NCBI RefSeq assembly: GCF_008329645.1
Contig: NZ_CP043474.1
Location: 4,464,001-4,528,000 of the forward strand
Length of the DNA: 64,000 nucleotides
Direction: 5' to 3'
DNA from: Mycolicibacterium grossiae
GTDB lineage: Bacteria > Actinomycetota > Actinomycetes > Mycobacteriales > Mycobacteriaceae
The notes under the pieces are model-generated. The model did not search any database, was not told where the DNA came from, and saw only the letters and a program-made list of their open reading frames with translations. A program made the translations under genes and the position numbers. This document shows, in pieces, positions 49,287 through 58,325 of this stretch. Numbering within the stretch: the first letter of the stretch is position 1; every line of letters begins with the position of its first letter.

Positions 49287-50296
49287 GCGCGATCCGCTCC
49301 GCTCCTGATTGGCACATCGGCTTGCGCCCGCAGGCGCGCGATCACCTCGTCGCGCAGCGACGGCGGGTCCAGCACGATGGCGTCGGCGCCGTAACCCGCG
49401 ATCTCTCTGGCCAGCCGGTCGTACATGCCGATGTCGACGGCGAGTTCGTCGCCGACCCGTCCGCCGATGGTCCGGGTGGCCATCTCCGTGGCGGCGCGGC
49501 GCAGCGCCGTGGCCTTGCCCTCGGCCACCCACACTCGGGCTTGCGCGCCCGGCGGCCACTCCGCCACCGCGCGGTGCACGATCTCGCGCAGATCGACCCC
49601 GTCGGGCCTGCCGACCGCGCCGCGCGGGCCGAACGGCTCGACCTCCGCGCCGATCCGGGACAGCCGGAACGTCCGGGTGTCGTCGCGGTCGCGGTCGTGG
49701 CCCACCAGGTACCACCGGCCGCGGTAGGTGACGACGCCCCACGGTTCGACCGTGCGGGTCTGGTACGGCGACGTGCGGGTGGACCGGTGCGGGAACCGCA
49801 CGGCCTGCCCGGCGTCGATGGCCGACAGCAGCGCGTTGAGCACGTCCTCGGAACCGCGCAGTCCCGGCATGGAGGCGGTGGTGCTGATCATGACGTCGCT
49901 GTCCGGGGCGTCGACGTCGACGCCCGCGGCGCGCAGCTTGAGCAGCGCGCCCTGGGTGGCGGTGACGAGTTCGGGCGACTCCCACAGCTGGGTGGCGATG
50001 GCGACGGCCGCCGCCTCGTCGGCGGTCAGCTCGACGGCGGGCAGCGCGTAGGCCTTGCGGTTGATCCGGTAACCCTCGGTGGGATCCATCGACGAGACCC
50101 GGCCGGTCTCCAGCGGGATGCCCAGATCGCGCAGTTCGTTCTTGTCCCGCTCGAACATCCGGGAGAACGCCTCGTCGCTGGGGCTGTCGCCGTAGCCGTA
50201 GACGGTCTTGCGGATCCGTTCGGCGGTGATGAAGGTGCGGGTCGACAGCAGTGCGATGACGAGGTTCATCAACCGCTCGACTTTGGAGATCCCCAC
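49283..50296 (-). CDS. pafB: DNA-damage response regulator PafB (WYL domain)
   Basis: 337 residues (Rv2096c has 332). The helix-turn-helix is at the start (MGISKVERLMNLVIALLSTR, then VYGYGDSPSDEAFSRMFERDKNELRDLG); the central WYL domain has YRGRWYLVGHDRDRDDTRTFRLSRIG (about 185-210). PafB and PafC form the heterodimeric transcription activator of the DNA-damage response; despite the name and operon, they are not enzymes of pupylation. The start is GTG 50296, and 70 bases separate it from the pafA stop. It is on the same strand and order pafA-pafB-pafC as in M. tuberculosis. Confidence 0.95.
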   Translation of the reverse strand: MGISKVERLMNLVIALLSTRTFITAERIRKTVYGYGDSPSDEAFSRMFERDKNELRDLGIPLETGRVSSMDPTEGYRINRKAYALPAVELTADEAAAVAIATQLWESPELVTATQGALLKLRAAGVDVDAPDSDVMISTTASMPGLRGSEDVLNALLSAIDAGQAVRFPHRSTRTSPYQTRTVEPWGVVTYRGRWYLVGHDRDRDDTRTFRLSRIGAEVEPFGPRGAVGRPDGVDLREIVHRAVAEWPPGAQARVWVAEGKATALRRAATEMATRTIGGRVGDELAVDIGMYDRLAREIAGYGADAIVLDPPSLRDEVIARLRAQADVPIRSGADRA

Positions 50297-50366
50297 GGGT
50301 GTCCAGCCTAGTGCCCGGCGGCCCAGCTGCCGACGACCCGAGCAGCCCCCGGGGTCGGGCGCCGTG

Positions 50367-51725
50367 TCACATGCTGGCGATGAGCCGCTTCACGCGTTCG
50401 TCGACCGAGCGGAACGGGTCCTTGCACAACACCGTCCGCTGCGCCTGATCGTTGAGCTTGAGGTGCACCCAGTCGACGGTGAAGTCGCGGCCCGCGGCCT
50501 GGGCCGCGCTGATGAACTCGCCGCGCAGCTTCGCCCGGGTGGTCTGCGGCGGCTCGTCGACGGCGGTCTCGATCTCCTCGTCGGTGGTGACGCGCGCCGC
50601 GAGCCCCTTGCGCTGCAGCAGGTCGAAGACGCCGCGGCCGCGCTTGATGTCGTGGTACGCGAGGTCGAGCTGAGCGATCTTGGGGTCGGACAGCTCCATG
50701 TCGTAGCGGTCCTGATAGCGCTGGAACAGCTTGCGCTTGATCACCCAGTCGATCTCGGTGTCGACCTTCGCGAAGTCCTGGCTCTCCACCGCGTCGAGCT
50801 GGCGGCCCCACAGGTCGACGACCTGCTCGATCTGTGCGTTCGGCTCCCGGGTCTGCAGGTGCTCGACGGCGCGGCTGTAGTACTCGCGCTGAATGTCCAG
50901 GGCGCTGGCTTGCCGCCCGCCGGCGAGCCGCACGGGGCGGCGTCCGGTGAGGTCGTGGCTGACCTCGCGGATCGCCCGGATCGGATTGTCGAGCGAGAAG
51001 TCGCGGAACGGCACGCCCGCCTCGATCATCTCGAGTACCAGCGCGGCCGTCCCCACCTTGAGCATGGTGGTCGTCTCGCTCATGTTGGAGTCGCCGACGA
51101 TGACGTGCAGGCGGCGGTACTTTTCGGCGTCGGCGTGCGGCTCGTCGCGGGTGTTGATGATCGGTCGGCTGCGGGTGGTGGCGCTCGAGACGCCCTCCCA
51201 GATGTGCTCGGCCCGCTGGCTGAGGCAGAACGTCGCGGCCTTGGGCGTCTGCAGCACCTTGCCCGCGCCGCAGATCAGCTGGCGGGTGACCAGGAAGGGC
51301 AGCAGGACGTCGGAGATCCGGGAGAACTCCCCGGCCCGCACGATCAGGTAGTTCTCGTGGCAGCCGTACGAGTTGCCCGCCGAGTCGGTGTTGTTCTTGA
51401 ACAGGTAGATGTCGCCGCCGATGCCCTCGTCGGCCAGGCGCTGCTCGGCGTCGATCAGCAGGTCCTCCAGGACCCGCTCCCCCGCCCGGTCGTGCGTGAC
51501 CAGCTGGGTGAGGCTGTCGCACTCGGCCGTGGCGTACTCGGGGTGGCTGCCGACGTCGAGGTAGAGCCGGGCGCCGTTGCGGAGGAACACGTTGGAGCTA
51601 CGACCCCAGGACACCACACGCCGGAAGAGGTACCGGGCCACCTCGTCCGGGCTGAGTCGACGGTGGCCGTGGAACGTGCACGTCACACCGAATTCGGTCT
51701 CGATGCCCATGATTCGCCGCTGCAC
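50367..51725 (-). CDS. pafA: Pup-protein ligase PafA
   Basis: 452 residues, identical in length to mycobacterial PafA. Carboxylate-amine ligase of the glutamine-synthetase fold; it attaches Pup to lysines of substrate proteins using ATP. The N-terminus MQRRIMGIETEFGV includes the catalytic glutamate for Mg-ATP, and YGCHENYL, NTRDEPHADAEKYRRLHVIVGDSNMSE and ETTTMLKVGT are the family hallmarks shared with Dop. The C-terminus has the short helical Pup-binding domain with KDPFRSVDERVKRL. The start is GTG 51725. It is the first gene of the pafABC group and is followed across about 150 bases by an accessory segment. Confidence 0.97.
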   Translation of the reverse strand: MQRRIMGIETEFGVTCTFHGHRRLSPDEVARYLFRRVVSWGRSSNVFLRNGARLYLDVGSHPEYATAECDSLTQLVTHDRAGERVLEDLLIDAEQRLADEGIGGDIYLFKNNTDSAGNSYGCHENYLIVRAGEFSRISDVLLPFLVTRQLICGAGKVLQTPKAATFCLSQRAEHIWEGVSSATTRSRPIINTRDEPHADAEKYRRLHVIVGDSNMSETTTMLKVGTAALVLEMIEAGVPFRDFSLDNPIRAIREVSHDLTGRRPVRLAGGRQASALDIQREYYSRAVEHLQTREPNAQIEQVVDLWGRQLDAVESQDFAKVDTEIDWVIKRKLFQRYQDRYDMELSDPKIAQLDLAYHDIKRGRGVFDLLQRKGLAARVTTDEEIETAVDEPPQTTRAKLRGEFISAAQAAGRDFTVDWVHLKLNDQAQRTVLCKDPFRSVDERVKRLIASM

Positions 51726-51830
51726 GTCATCGAGCTTACGGGCTCGACCCGTGCGAAGTGACGACAGCTGGGGTTACGGGTCCGTGGCGCCGGTCCGCCG
51801 CAGCCGTGACAGACGCCCGGTCATTCGTAA

Positions 51831-51846
51831 GCCCGGCCGGCCGGGC
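51831..51846 (-). terminator. GC palindrome after the cNMP/CBS/DUF294 gene
   Basis: GCCCGGCCGGCCGGGC, a perfect 16-base palindrome, 29 bases after the stop of the cNMP/CBS/DUF294 gene and 106 bases before pafA on the minus strand. It may end transcription of the accessory segment before pafA. There is no unpaired loop and no U-tract. Confidence 0.4.
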
Positions 51847-51874
51847 GGGTCGCTCGGGGGTCCAGTGGGTGTCC

Positions 51875-53656
51875 TCAGCCCACCGTGAAGGCGGTGCCGC
51901 GGACGCGGCGCTGCACCGCGGCGATCTCGCGCAGGCCGTCGCCGAGCAGGCTGCGGTTCAGCGGCGAGAGGTCGGCCATGGTGACGACGTCACCGGGTGG
52001 ATGGCCAGAGGCGAGCTGCTCGACCTGATGGGCCATCCGCAGCCGCTGCAGCATCGCGAAGACGTCGCCCAGGGTGGCGGCGTCGGACTCGGTCATGGCG
52101 CCGGCCGCGGCCGCCGCACCGAGCCGCACCGGGGTGGACGCCGAACCGACGTCGGCTGCCAGTCCGCCCCACCGCGCCAGGTTGACCAGCGGTGTCACCG
52201 CATGCGCCTTGAGGTCGAACGTGCCGCCGCGCCGCGACAGGACGTCGCGCAGCGACCAGCCACGCACCCGGTCGGACAGCGCGTTGAGCAGTTGCAGCCG
52301 CAGCGCATTCGGGTGCTGCTCGCGCATCCGCCGGTACGCCGCCGGGATGGGGTTCAACGCCGGGTCGCCCCGCACCACCCGGCCGTCGATGAGCAGCGAG
52401 GACAGTACGATCCCGCGGTCGCGCAGCGGGTCGTCGAGCCAGCCCCGCGCCGCCGCCGACCACTCCGAGCGCGACCGCGCGAAGTGCGGGCTGGCGGCCA
52501 CGGCGCCGTTGCGGTCCGACGGCAGCCCGCACCCGTCGAGGATCGCGTGCGTCCGCGTCGCCAGCGCCCGCAGCGTGGGCGCGTGACCCGCCAGCTCGTC
52601 GCGCCACGACAGGGCGCTGTCCACGTCCGACGACGGCATCGCCTCACGCCGCGCGACGCTGCCGAGCAGCAGCCAGGCGAACCCGGCGGGCACCGTGTCG
52701 GGCGCGCCCGTCTCCTCGAGGGCCAGCTGCACCGCCCTGCGCACCAACCCGTCGATGACGACGGCGAGGATCGCGCTGGTCGCCGAGGCCTTGGTGCCGC
52801 CGAGGAACAGGTTGCGCGGCAGGGCGCGCAGCCGGTCGCCGACGCGCTGCAGTTCGCTCGCGGTCGTCGCGTCGCCGATCTCGCGGCGCAACAGGAAGCT
52901 CTGTCGCGCCGACGCGGCGAGCAGGTCGGCGTCCTCCAGCACGCCGAGCACCTCGCCGCGCGCCGACAGCACCGGCATGTGCCGCAGCCCGCACTCGAGC
53001 ATGTCGAGCAGCACCGCCTCGGCCGTGGCGTCGGCGGTGACGGTCCGCGCCGGAACGCTCGCCACCGAAGCCACCGGCGCGTCGACGGAGCGACCGGCGG
53101 CCACGACCCGCGCGCGTAGGTCGCGGTCGGTGAAGATGCCGAGGTCGCCGCCGGGGGTTCGCAGCAGCGCGTAGGAGACGTGGGCATCGGTCATCGCCCG
53201 CACCGCGTCGCGCACCGAGGCGCCGGCGTCGACGATCAGCGGCGCACCGCGCAGCAGCGCCGCCACCGGCGCGGTGTCGATGGCGGGGGCGAGCACGTCG
53301 CGGTCGGCGCCCGTCGTCGCCCACGCCGAGGACGCCAGGAACGCGAGTCCGGCGGGCCGGGCGAACTGCCGGCGCACCACCGCCTCGGGCAGCCGGATCA
53401 GCCTGCTGGGCACCGCCGTCCGGGCGACGAAGTCGAGGCCCGCTCCGGTGAGCAGCGGCGTGTACCCGAACAGTCCGCCCGGCTCGACGGTGTCGAGCGC
53501 GTGCACGTCACCACCGGCGTGCAGGGTCACGCGTCCACTGCGGACCATCCACACCCCGGCAGGCGCGGGTCCGCCGTAGTCGGCCACCACGGCACCGGCC
53601 GGGAAGTCCACCAGCGCCGACCCGGCGGCCAACTCGGCGCACTCGTCGTCGGACAT
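51875..53656 (-). CDS. cNMP-binding/CBS/DUF294 nucleotidyltransferase-like protein
   Basis: 593 residues as an ATG-started frame. In order: a cyclic-nucleotide-like domain (to about 115), two CBS domains (about 135-260), a GlnD-like nucleotidyltransferase with GSVARREAMPSSDVDSAL (about 325-345), and a DUF294-type C-terminal domain. This layout recurs beside acetate, propionate or choline uptake genes and is thought to be a cAMP/adenosine-nucleotide sensor and signalling enzyme. The transferase motif G-S-x-R-x-E-x-x-P-x-S-D-x-D is complete. The cNMP domain is short at its N-terminus: the sequence 25 codons further upstream reads like the missing helix, but its only possible start is a CTG at 53731. 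See the findings. Confidence 0.82.
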   Translation of the reverse strand: MSDDECAELAAGSALVDFPAGAVVADYGGPAPAGVWMVRSGRVTLHAGGDVHALDTVEPGGLFGYTPLLTGAGLDFVARTAVPSRLIRLPEAVVRRQFARPAGLAFLASSAWATTGADRDVLAPAIDTAPVAALLRGAPLIVDAGASVRDAVRAMTDAHVSYALLRTPGGDLGIFTDRDLRARVVAAGRSVDAPVASVASVPARTVTADATAEAVLLDMLECGLRHMPVLSARGEVLGVLEDADLLAASARQSFLLRREIGDATTASELQRVGDRLRALPRNLFLGGTKASATSAILAVVIDGLVRRAVQLALEETGAPDTVPAGFAWLLLGSVARREAMPSSDVDSALSWRDELAGHAPTLRALATRTHAILDGCGLPSDRNGAVAASPHFARSRSEWSAAARGWLDDPLRDRGIVLSSLLIDGRVVRGDPALNPIPAAYRRMREQHPNALRLQLLNALSDRVRGWSLRDVLSRRGGTFDLKAHAVTPLVNLARWGGLAADVGSASTPVRLGAAAAAGAMTESDAATLGDVFAMLQRLRMAHQVEQLASGHPPGDVVTMADLSPLNRSLLGDGLREIAAVQRRVRGTAFTVG

Positions 53657-53708
53657 GCCCTGAAACGGCGTGTGCGCGCCGAGGAACGCCGCGAGGTCGT
53701 CGGGTCCG

Positions 53709-55226
53709 TTACCCGGAGCGGATGAGGTCAGCGCACTTCTCCGCCATCGTCATCACGGTGATGTTCGGGTTCACCGCAGGCAGTTTCGGCATCGCCGACG
53801 CGTCGACGACCCGCAGCCGCGACACCCCCTTGACCCGCAGCTCGGGATCGAGCACCGCCATCGGGTCGTCCGGCGCACCCATCCGCGCGGTCGCCGCCGG
53901 GTGATACACCGTGTTGTGGCACTGGTGCACGTAGTCCAGCAGCTCGTCGTCGGTCACCGCGTCCGGTCCCGGAGCGAGTTCGCGGGACACCCAGCCCCGC
54001 AACGGCTCTCGCGCGGCGATCTCGCGTGCCAGCCGCAGCCCGGCCAGCATGATGCGCTCGTCGTAGCCCTCCGGGTCGGTGAAGTACCGCGGGTCGACGC
54101 GGGCCCGGTCGCGGAAGTCCCTGGTGCGCAACCGCACCGTGCCGCGTGACCGTCCCTGGGTCACGTTGGGCGTCAGGCAGAACCCGTTGTCGGTGGTCGG
54201 GTAGCCGCGCCGCAGCGTGTTCATGTCGAACGGCACGCTGCCGTAGTGCATCATCAGGTCCGGTTGCGTCACGCCGTCGTCGATGCACGTGAACAGGCCA
54301 ATCTCCCACCACTGCGTCGACGTGGTGACCATGGGCCGGGCCGCCTCCCAGAACACCAGGCCCTCCACGTGGTCGTCGAGGTTGGCGCCCACCCCCGGGG
54401 AGTCGACCCGCACCTCGATGCCCAGCTCGCGCAGGTGTGCCGTCGGCCCGATCCCGGACAGCATCAACAGCTTCGGGGTGTCGATGGCACCCGCGCAGAG
54501 GATCACCTCGCGACGTGCCGTCACCGTGTCGTAGCCGGTGAGATCCGGCCGCTGGTAACGCACGCCGGTCGCCGCACGCTGCTCGTCGAACAGGATCTCG
54601 GCGATCCAGCAGTCCGTGCGGACCTCGAGATTGCGCCGGGCGTCCAGGATGGGATGCAGGTACGCGTGCGAACTCGAGTTGCGGATGCCGTCCTCGGTGG
54701 CGTTGATCTGGAACCAGCCCGCCCCGCGGCGCACCGTCTCGCCGCGGTTGAAGGCGACTGTCGGCAGGCCCAGTTGCGCGGCGGACTCCAACAGCGCTGC
54801 CCCGCACGGATCCTCGGGTGGTACGTCGCGCAGCCCCACCGTGCCGGTCAGCCGTGCCACCAGCGGGGCGATGTCGGCCGCGCTCCACCCCGTCGCACCG
54901 TGCGCTGCCCACTCGTCGAGCGCCTCGGCGGGCGGCCAGAAGGCGATGCAGGAATTGTGCGAGGAACACCCGCCGAGCACCTTCGCGCGGGCGTGCCGCA
55001 TGAACGAGTTGCCGCGTTCCTGCGGTTCCACCGGATAGTCCCAGTCGTAACCGGAGTCCAGCAGGTGCATCCACTGCGACAGGTTCAGGATGGCGTCGTC
55101 GCCCACGTCGCTGGGCCCGGCCTCCACCAGGCACACCGTGACGTCGGGATCCTCGGACAGCCGCGCCGCCAGCGCGCACCCCGCGGTGCCCCCACCCGCA
55201 ATCACGTAATCGAATGCGTCAGCCAT
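53709..55226 (-). CDS. GMC-family FAD oxidoreductase (choline dehydrogenase-like)
   Basis: 505 residues. FAD enzyme of the glucose-methanol-choline family; with its neighbours it most probably oxidises choline to betaine aldehyde. The dinucleotide-binding GGGTAGCALAARL is near the N-terminus; the GMC signature GGCSSHNSCIAF (about 90-101) and the second signature ILCAGAIDTPKLLMLSGIGP (about 245-264) are complete, and the catalytic His pair lies in YHPAATARMG and AVNPNIT near the C-terminus. ATG 55226 is the start; GTG/ATG codons upstream lie in the permease gene. It overlaps the permease stop by 8 bases. The cNMP/CBS gene downstream begins within its last codons. Other alcohols remain possible. 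Confidence 0.87.
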   Translation of the reverse strand: MADAFDYVIAGGGTAGCALAARLSEDPDVTVCLVEAGPSDVGDDAILNLSQWMHLLDSGYDWDYPVEPQERGNSFMRHARAKVLGGCSSHNSCIAFWPPAEALDEWAAHGATGWSAADIAPLVARLTGTVGLRDVPPEDPCGAALLESAAQLGLPTVAFNRGETVRRGAGWFQINATEDGIRNSSSHAYLHPILDARRNLEVRTDCWIAEILFDEQRAATGVRYQRPDLTGYDTVTARREVILCAGAIDTPKLLMLSGIGPTAHLRELGIEVRVDSPGVGANLDDHVEGLVFWEAARPMVTTSTQWWEIGLFTCIDDGVTQPDLMMHYGSVPFDMNTLRRGYPTTDNGFCLTPNVTQGRSRGTVRLRTRDFRDRARVDPRYFTDPEGYDERIMLAGLRLAREIAAREPLRGWVSRELAPGPDAVTDDELLDYVHQCHNTVYHPAATARMGAPDDPMAVLDPELRVKGVSRLRVVDASAMPKLPAVNPNITVMTMAEKCADLIRSG

Positions 55227-56739
55227 CCGAGGCCTCAGCGGCATGGGATTTCAGGCACCCGATGTGCCTGCGGCCCTTCAGCGCGTACCAGAGCAGGCCG
55301 GCGCCGAGGATCACGCCGATGTAGACGAAGGCGCCCCAGGTGTTGTACCAGGGATCGCCGTACACGGCCGAGCGCGGCCACGCGAGGTTGAGCGCCATGC
55401 CGGCGCCCCACACCACCGCGACCACGTTGACCGCCAGCCCCCATCTCCCCATCGTGAAGTAGCCGCCGTCGGCGAGGTCGCGCGGCGGCCACTGGCCTTG
55501 CAACCGCTTCTTGAGCATCGGTCCCGTCACCATCAGGTACGCCAGGTAGATCATGATGATGGCGATCGACGTCAACACCGTGAAGATCTTCGGCTGGCCG
55601 ATGTTGATCACCAGGATCACCACCGAGATGACGCCGATGGTGACGGCCGGGATGATCGGCGTCTGCGTCCGCGGGTGCACCGTGGCGAGCTTCTCGCCGA
55701 ACGGCAGCGCGTTGTCCCGCGCCATCGCGAACGTCAGCCGGATGGCCGCGGTGTGGACGGCGAGCGTGCACACCGTCACCGCGATCACGATGCAGACGAG
55801 GAAGATCTTGCCCAGCGGACCCCACATCACCTGCTCGACGATGTACTGCAGCCCGCCGGTGCTCTCCCCCAGCGCCGGGTCGGCGGGGTCGGGCGCCGCC
55901 ATCACCGCGAAGACCAGGATGGCGCCGCCGATCACGAACGACGCGAGGATGGCCCGCGCGATGGCCTTCGGTGCGGTGCGCCGCGGTTCGACGGTCTCCT
56001 CGCCCAGTGAGCTGGCGGTGTCGAACCCGTACATCACGTACCCCGACGCCAGCGACGCCACCAGGAACGCCCCGAGGTAACCCATGCTCTCCCCGGCGCC
56101 GTACCCGTTCGCGGAGAAGAACACCTGGGGACCGCGTTCGGCGTTGGCCGCGAGCAGGATCGCGATGAGGACCGCGGCGATGAGTTCGATGAAGACGCCC
56201 GCGCTGTTGATGCGCGCCATCAGCTTGACGCCGAGCGCATTCACCAGCGTGGTGAAGGCGATCAGGGCGGTCCCGAGCAGCACCGCATTGGCCGCGTAGT
56301 CGTAGGTGCCGGTGCCGTCACCGATGATCTGGAATCCGCTCCACAGCCGCGGCAGGTTCAGCTGGTAGGCCAGCGCCACCGCGGAGATCGTGACGATGGA
56401 CGCGGTGAGCATCAGCCAGCCGGACATCCACCCGACGAGCCGGCTGGCGAGCTTCTTGCTCCAGTTGTAGACCGACCCGGCGACGGGATACTTGGCCGCC
56501 AGTTCCATGAAGCACAGGGCGACGGCCATCTGACCGACGAACACCAGGGGCCAGGACCACAGGTACGCCGGTCCGGCGGTGCCGTAGCCGAAGTAGAAGA
56601 GCTGGAACGTCCCGGTGAGGATGGAGATGTAGCTGACGCCGGCGGCGAAGCTCGCGAACTTGCCGATGCTGCGGTCCAACGACTCTCGATAGCCGAAGTC
56701 CTCGAGGCCGCTGTCGGTGTGCGGTTGCCCGATCACCAT
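55219..56739 (-). CDS. APC-superfamily amino acid/amine permease
   Basis: 506 residues, about 12 transmembrane helices, of the APC superfamily (AAT/ACT-like). Imports an amino acid, GABA, choline or similar cation-bearing substrate with protons or Na+. The family signature is seen in GVSYISILTGTFQLFYFGYG at helix 1 and KLASRLVGWMSGWLMLTAS, then GFDTASSLGEETVEPRR at helix 6-7. ATG 56739 has AAGGA seven bases upstream and is preferred over GTG 56760. It lies 21 bases after the aldehyde dehydrogenase stop, so both are in one operon with the GMC gene. The true substrate cannot be read from the sequence; choline or betaine fits the context. Confidence 0.85.
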   Translation of the reverse strand: MVIGQPHTDSGLEDFGYRESLDRSIGKFASFAAGVSYISILTGTFQLFYFGYGTAGPAYLWSWPLVFVGQMAVALCFMELAAKYPVAGSVYNWSKKLASRLVGWMSGWLMLTASIVTISAVALAYQLNLPRLWSGFQIIGDGTGTYDYAANAVLLGTALIAFTTLVNALGVKLMARINSAGVFIELIAAVLIAILLAANAERGPQVFFSANGYGAGESMGYLGAFLVASLASGYVMYGFDTASSLGEETVEPRRTAPKAIARAILASFVIGGAILVFAVMAAPDPADPALGESTGGLQYIVEQVMWGPLGKIFLVCIVIAVTVCTLAVHTAAIRLTFAMARDNALPFGEKLATVHPRTQTPIIPAVTIGVISVVILVINIGQPKIFTVLTSIAIIMIYLAYLMVTGPMLKKRLQGQWPPRDLADGGYFTMGRWGLAVNVVAVVWGAGMALNLAWPRSAVYGDPWYNTWGAFVYIGVILGAGLLWYALKGRRHIGCLKSHAAEASDG

Positions 56740-56760
56740 GGTGGGATCCTTCCCAGGCAC

Positions 56761-58260
56761 CTATCCCGTGAACCAGCCTGCCGGCTTGGGTGCGGTGTTG
56801 TGCCAGATGTGCTTGATCTCCTGGTATTCCGCGAGCCCGGTAGGTCCGAGTTCGCGACCGTTGCCCGACTTCCCGAAGCCGCCCCACTCGGCGGCGGCGG
56901 TGTAGTAGCCGAAGTCGTTGAGCCACACCGTGCCGTGCCGAAGTGCCCGCACCACACGTTCGCCCCGCGCGGCGTCCGAGGTGCGTACCCCGGCCGCGAG
57001 ACCGTATTCCGTGTCGTTGCCGAGCGCGATCGCCTCGGCCTCGTCGGTGAATCGCTCCACCGTGAGGATCGGGCCGAAGGTCTCCTCGGCGACGATCCTC
57101 ATCGACCGGTCGCACCGGTCGAAGATCGTGGGCAGGTAGAAGCTGCCCTTGGCGAGCGCGGGATCGCTCGGGCGGGCACCACCGGTCACCAGTACGGCGC
57201 CCTCCGAGATGCCCAGTGCGACATACGCTTCGACCTTGGCGCGGTGCTCCTCGGAGACCAGTGGCCCAGTCTCGCTGGCCGGGTCCCGGCCGTCGCCGAT
57301 GCGGATCCGTTCGGCGCGCGCGGCGAGTGCGGCGACGAAGTCGTCGGCGATGGACTCCTCGACGATGAGCCGGGTACCCGCGGAGCACACTTGGCCGGAG
57401 TGCAGGAAGACCCCGGTGAGGACGTGGTCGACGGCGGCCTCCCAGCCGTCTTCGCCGACGTCGGCGAAGACGATGTGTGGATTCTTGCCGCCGAGTTCGA
57501 CCGCGACCTTGGTGACGTTCTCGGCCGCCGCCCGCGAGATGGTCCGCCCGGTGGCCAGCCCGCCGGTGAACGAGATGAAGTCGACGCGCCCGTCGGTGGT
57601 CAGCGCCTCGCCGAGGACGGCGCCGCTGCCCTGAACGAGGTTGACCACGCCGGCGGGGACCTCGAATTCCCGCATCGCCTCCTCGAGGAGCCCGGTGAAG
57701 GCGATGGTGGTCAGCGGCGTCACCTCGCTGGGTTTCATCACCAGCGTGCAGCCCGCGCCCAGGGCGGGCGCGACCTTCCACGACATCTGCAGCAGTGGGT
57801 AGTTCCACGGCGCGATGAGCACGCAGACGCCGATGGGCTCGCGCACCACCCGGCTGATCACGTCGGGATCGCCGACGTCGACCACCCGGTCGGCGAGCGT
57901 GCCGACCAGCTTCGCGTAGTACCGGAACACCGAGGTGACGTCGTCGACGTCGATCCTGCTCTCTGCGAGCGTCTTTCCGGTGTCGACGGTCTCCAGGTCC
58001 GCGAGCCGCTCGCGGTCGCGCTGGAGTAGGTCGGCGATCCGGTCGAGCAACGCGGCGCGGTGCCCGGCGGTCGTCGCCCGCCACGGACCCTCGTCGAAGG
58101 CGTTGCGCGCCGCGGCGATGGCGTCGCGAGCGTCCGCGGGCGTCGCCTCGTCCACCACCTCGGCCGTGCTGCCGTCGGCGGGGTTGACCACGTCGCGCGT
58201 CCCGCCGTCGGCGGCGTGCCGCCACGTACCCGCGACGAAGAGGTCGGGCTCGCCGTCCAT
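56761..58260 (-). CDS. Aldehyde dehydrogenase (betaine aldehyde dehydrogenase-like)
   Basis: 499 residues, the normal size. NAD(P)-dependent ALDH; with the GMC oxidoreductase it would turn betaine aldehyde into glycine betaine, an osmoprotectant. The active-site glutamate lies in VELGGKNPHIVFAD (about residue 245-258) and the catalytic cysteine in HSGQVCSAGTR (about 283-293). VFRYYAKLVG and APWNYPLLQMSWKVAPAL are typical for BetB. The start is ATG 58260, preceded by GGGGG-rich DNA and an inverted repeat (58285-58303) that may be an operator. It is the first gene of the operon ALDH-permease-GMC-cNMP/CBS. Confidence 0.9.
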   Translation of the reverse strand: MDGEPDLFVAGTWRHAADGGTRDVVNPADGSTAEVVDEATPADARDAIAAARNAFDEGPWRATTAGHRAALLDRIADLLQRDRERLADLETVDTGKTLAESRIDVDDVTSVFRYYAKLVGTLADRVVDVGDPDVISRVVREPIGVCVLIAPWNYPLLQMSWKVAPALGAGCTLVMKPSEVTPLTTIAFTGLLEEAMREFEVPAGVVNLVQGSGAVLGEALTTDGRVDFISFTGGLATGRTISRAAAENVTKVAVELGGKNPHIVFADVGEDGWEAAVDHVLTGVFLHSGQVCSAGTRLIVEESIADDFVAALAARAERIRIGDGRDPASETGPLVSEEHRAKVEAYVALGISEGAVLVTGGARPSDPALAKGSFYLPTIFDRCDRSMRIVAEETFGPILTVERFTDEAEAIALGNDTEYGLAAGVRTSDAARGERVVRALRHGTVWLNDFGYYTAAAEWGGFGKSGNGRELGPTGLAEYQEIKHIWHNTAPKPAGWFTG

Positions 58261-58284
58261 CGGTCACCCCCTACGCGTCGACAC

Positions 58285-58303
58285 GTGGGGACACTACCCC
58301 CAC
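58285..58303. promoter_or_regulatory. Inverted repeat GTGGGG-N7-CCCCAC between prcA and the aldehyde dehydrogenase gene
   Basis: GTGGGG at 58285-58290 and CCCCAC at 58298-58303 form a perfect six-base inverted repeat in the 65-base gap. It can be either a terminator of the pup-prcBA operon or an operator/promoter element of the aldehyde dehydrogenase operon. Confidence 0.45.
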
Positions 58304-58325
58304 CGGGGGCCGAACGGGCGGTGAA

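Noticed and set aside
50334..50352. A CGACCC...GGGTCG hairpin between pafB and pafA
   Set aside because: Six base pairs with a long loop and inside an operon; too weak to list as a terminator.
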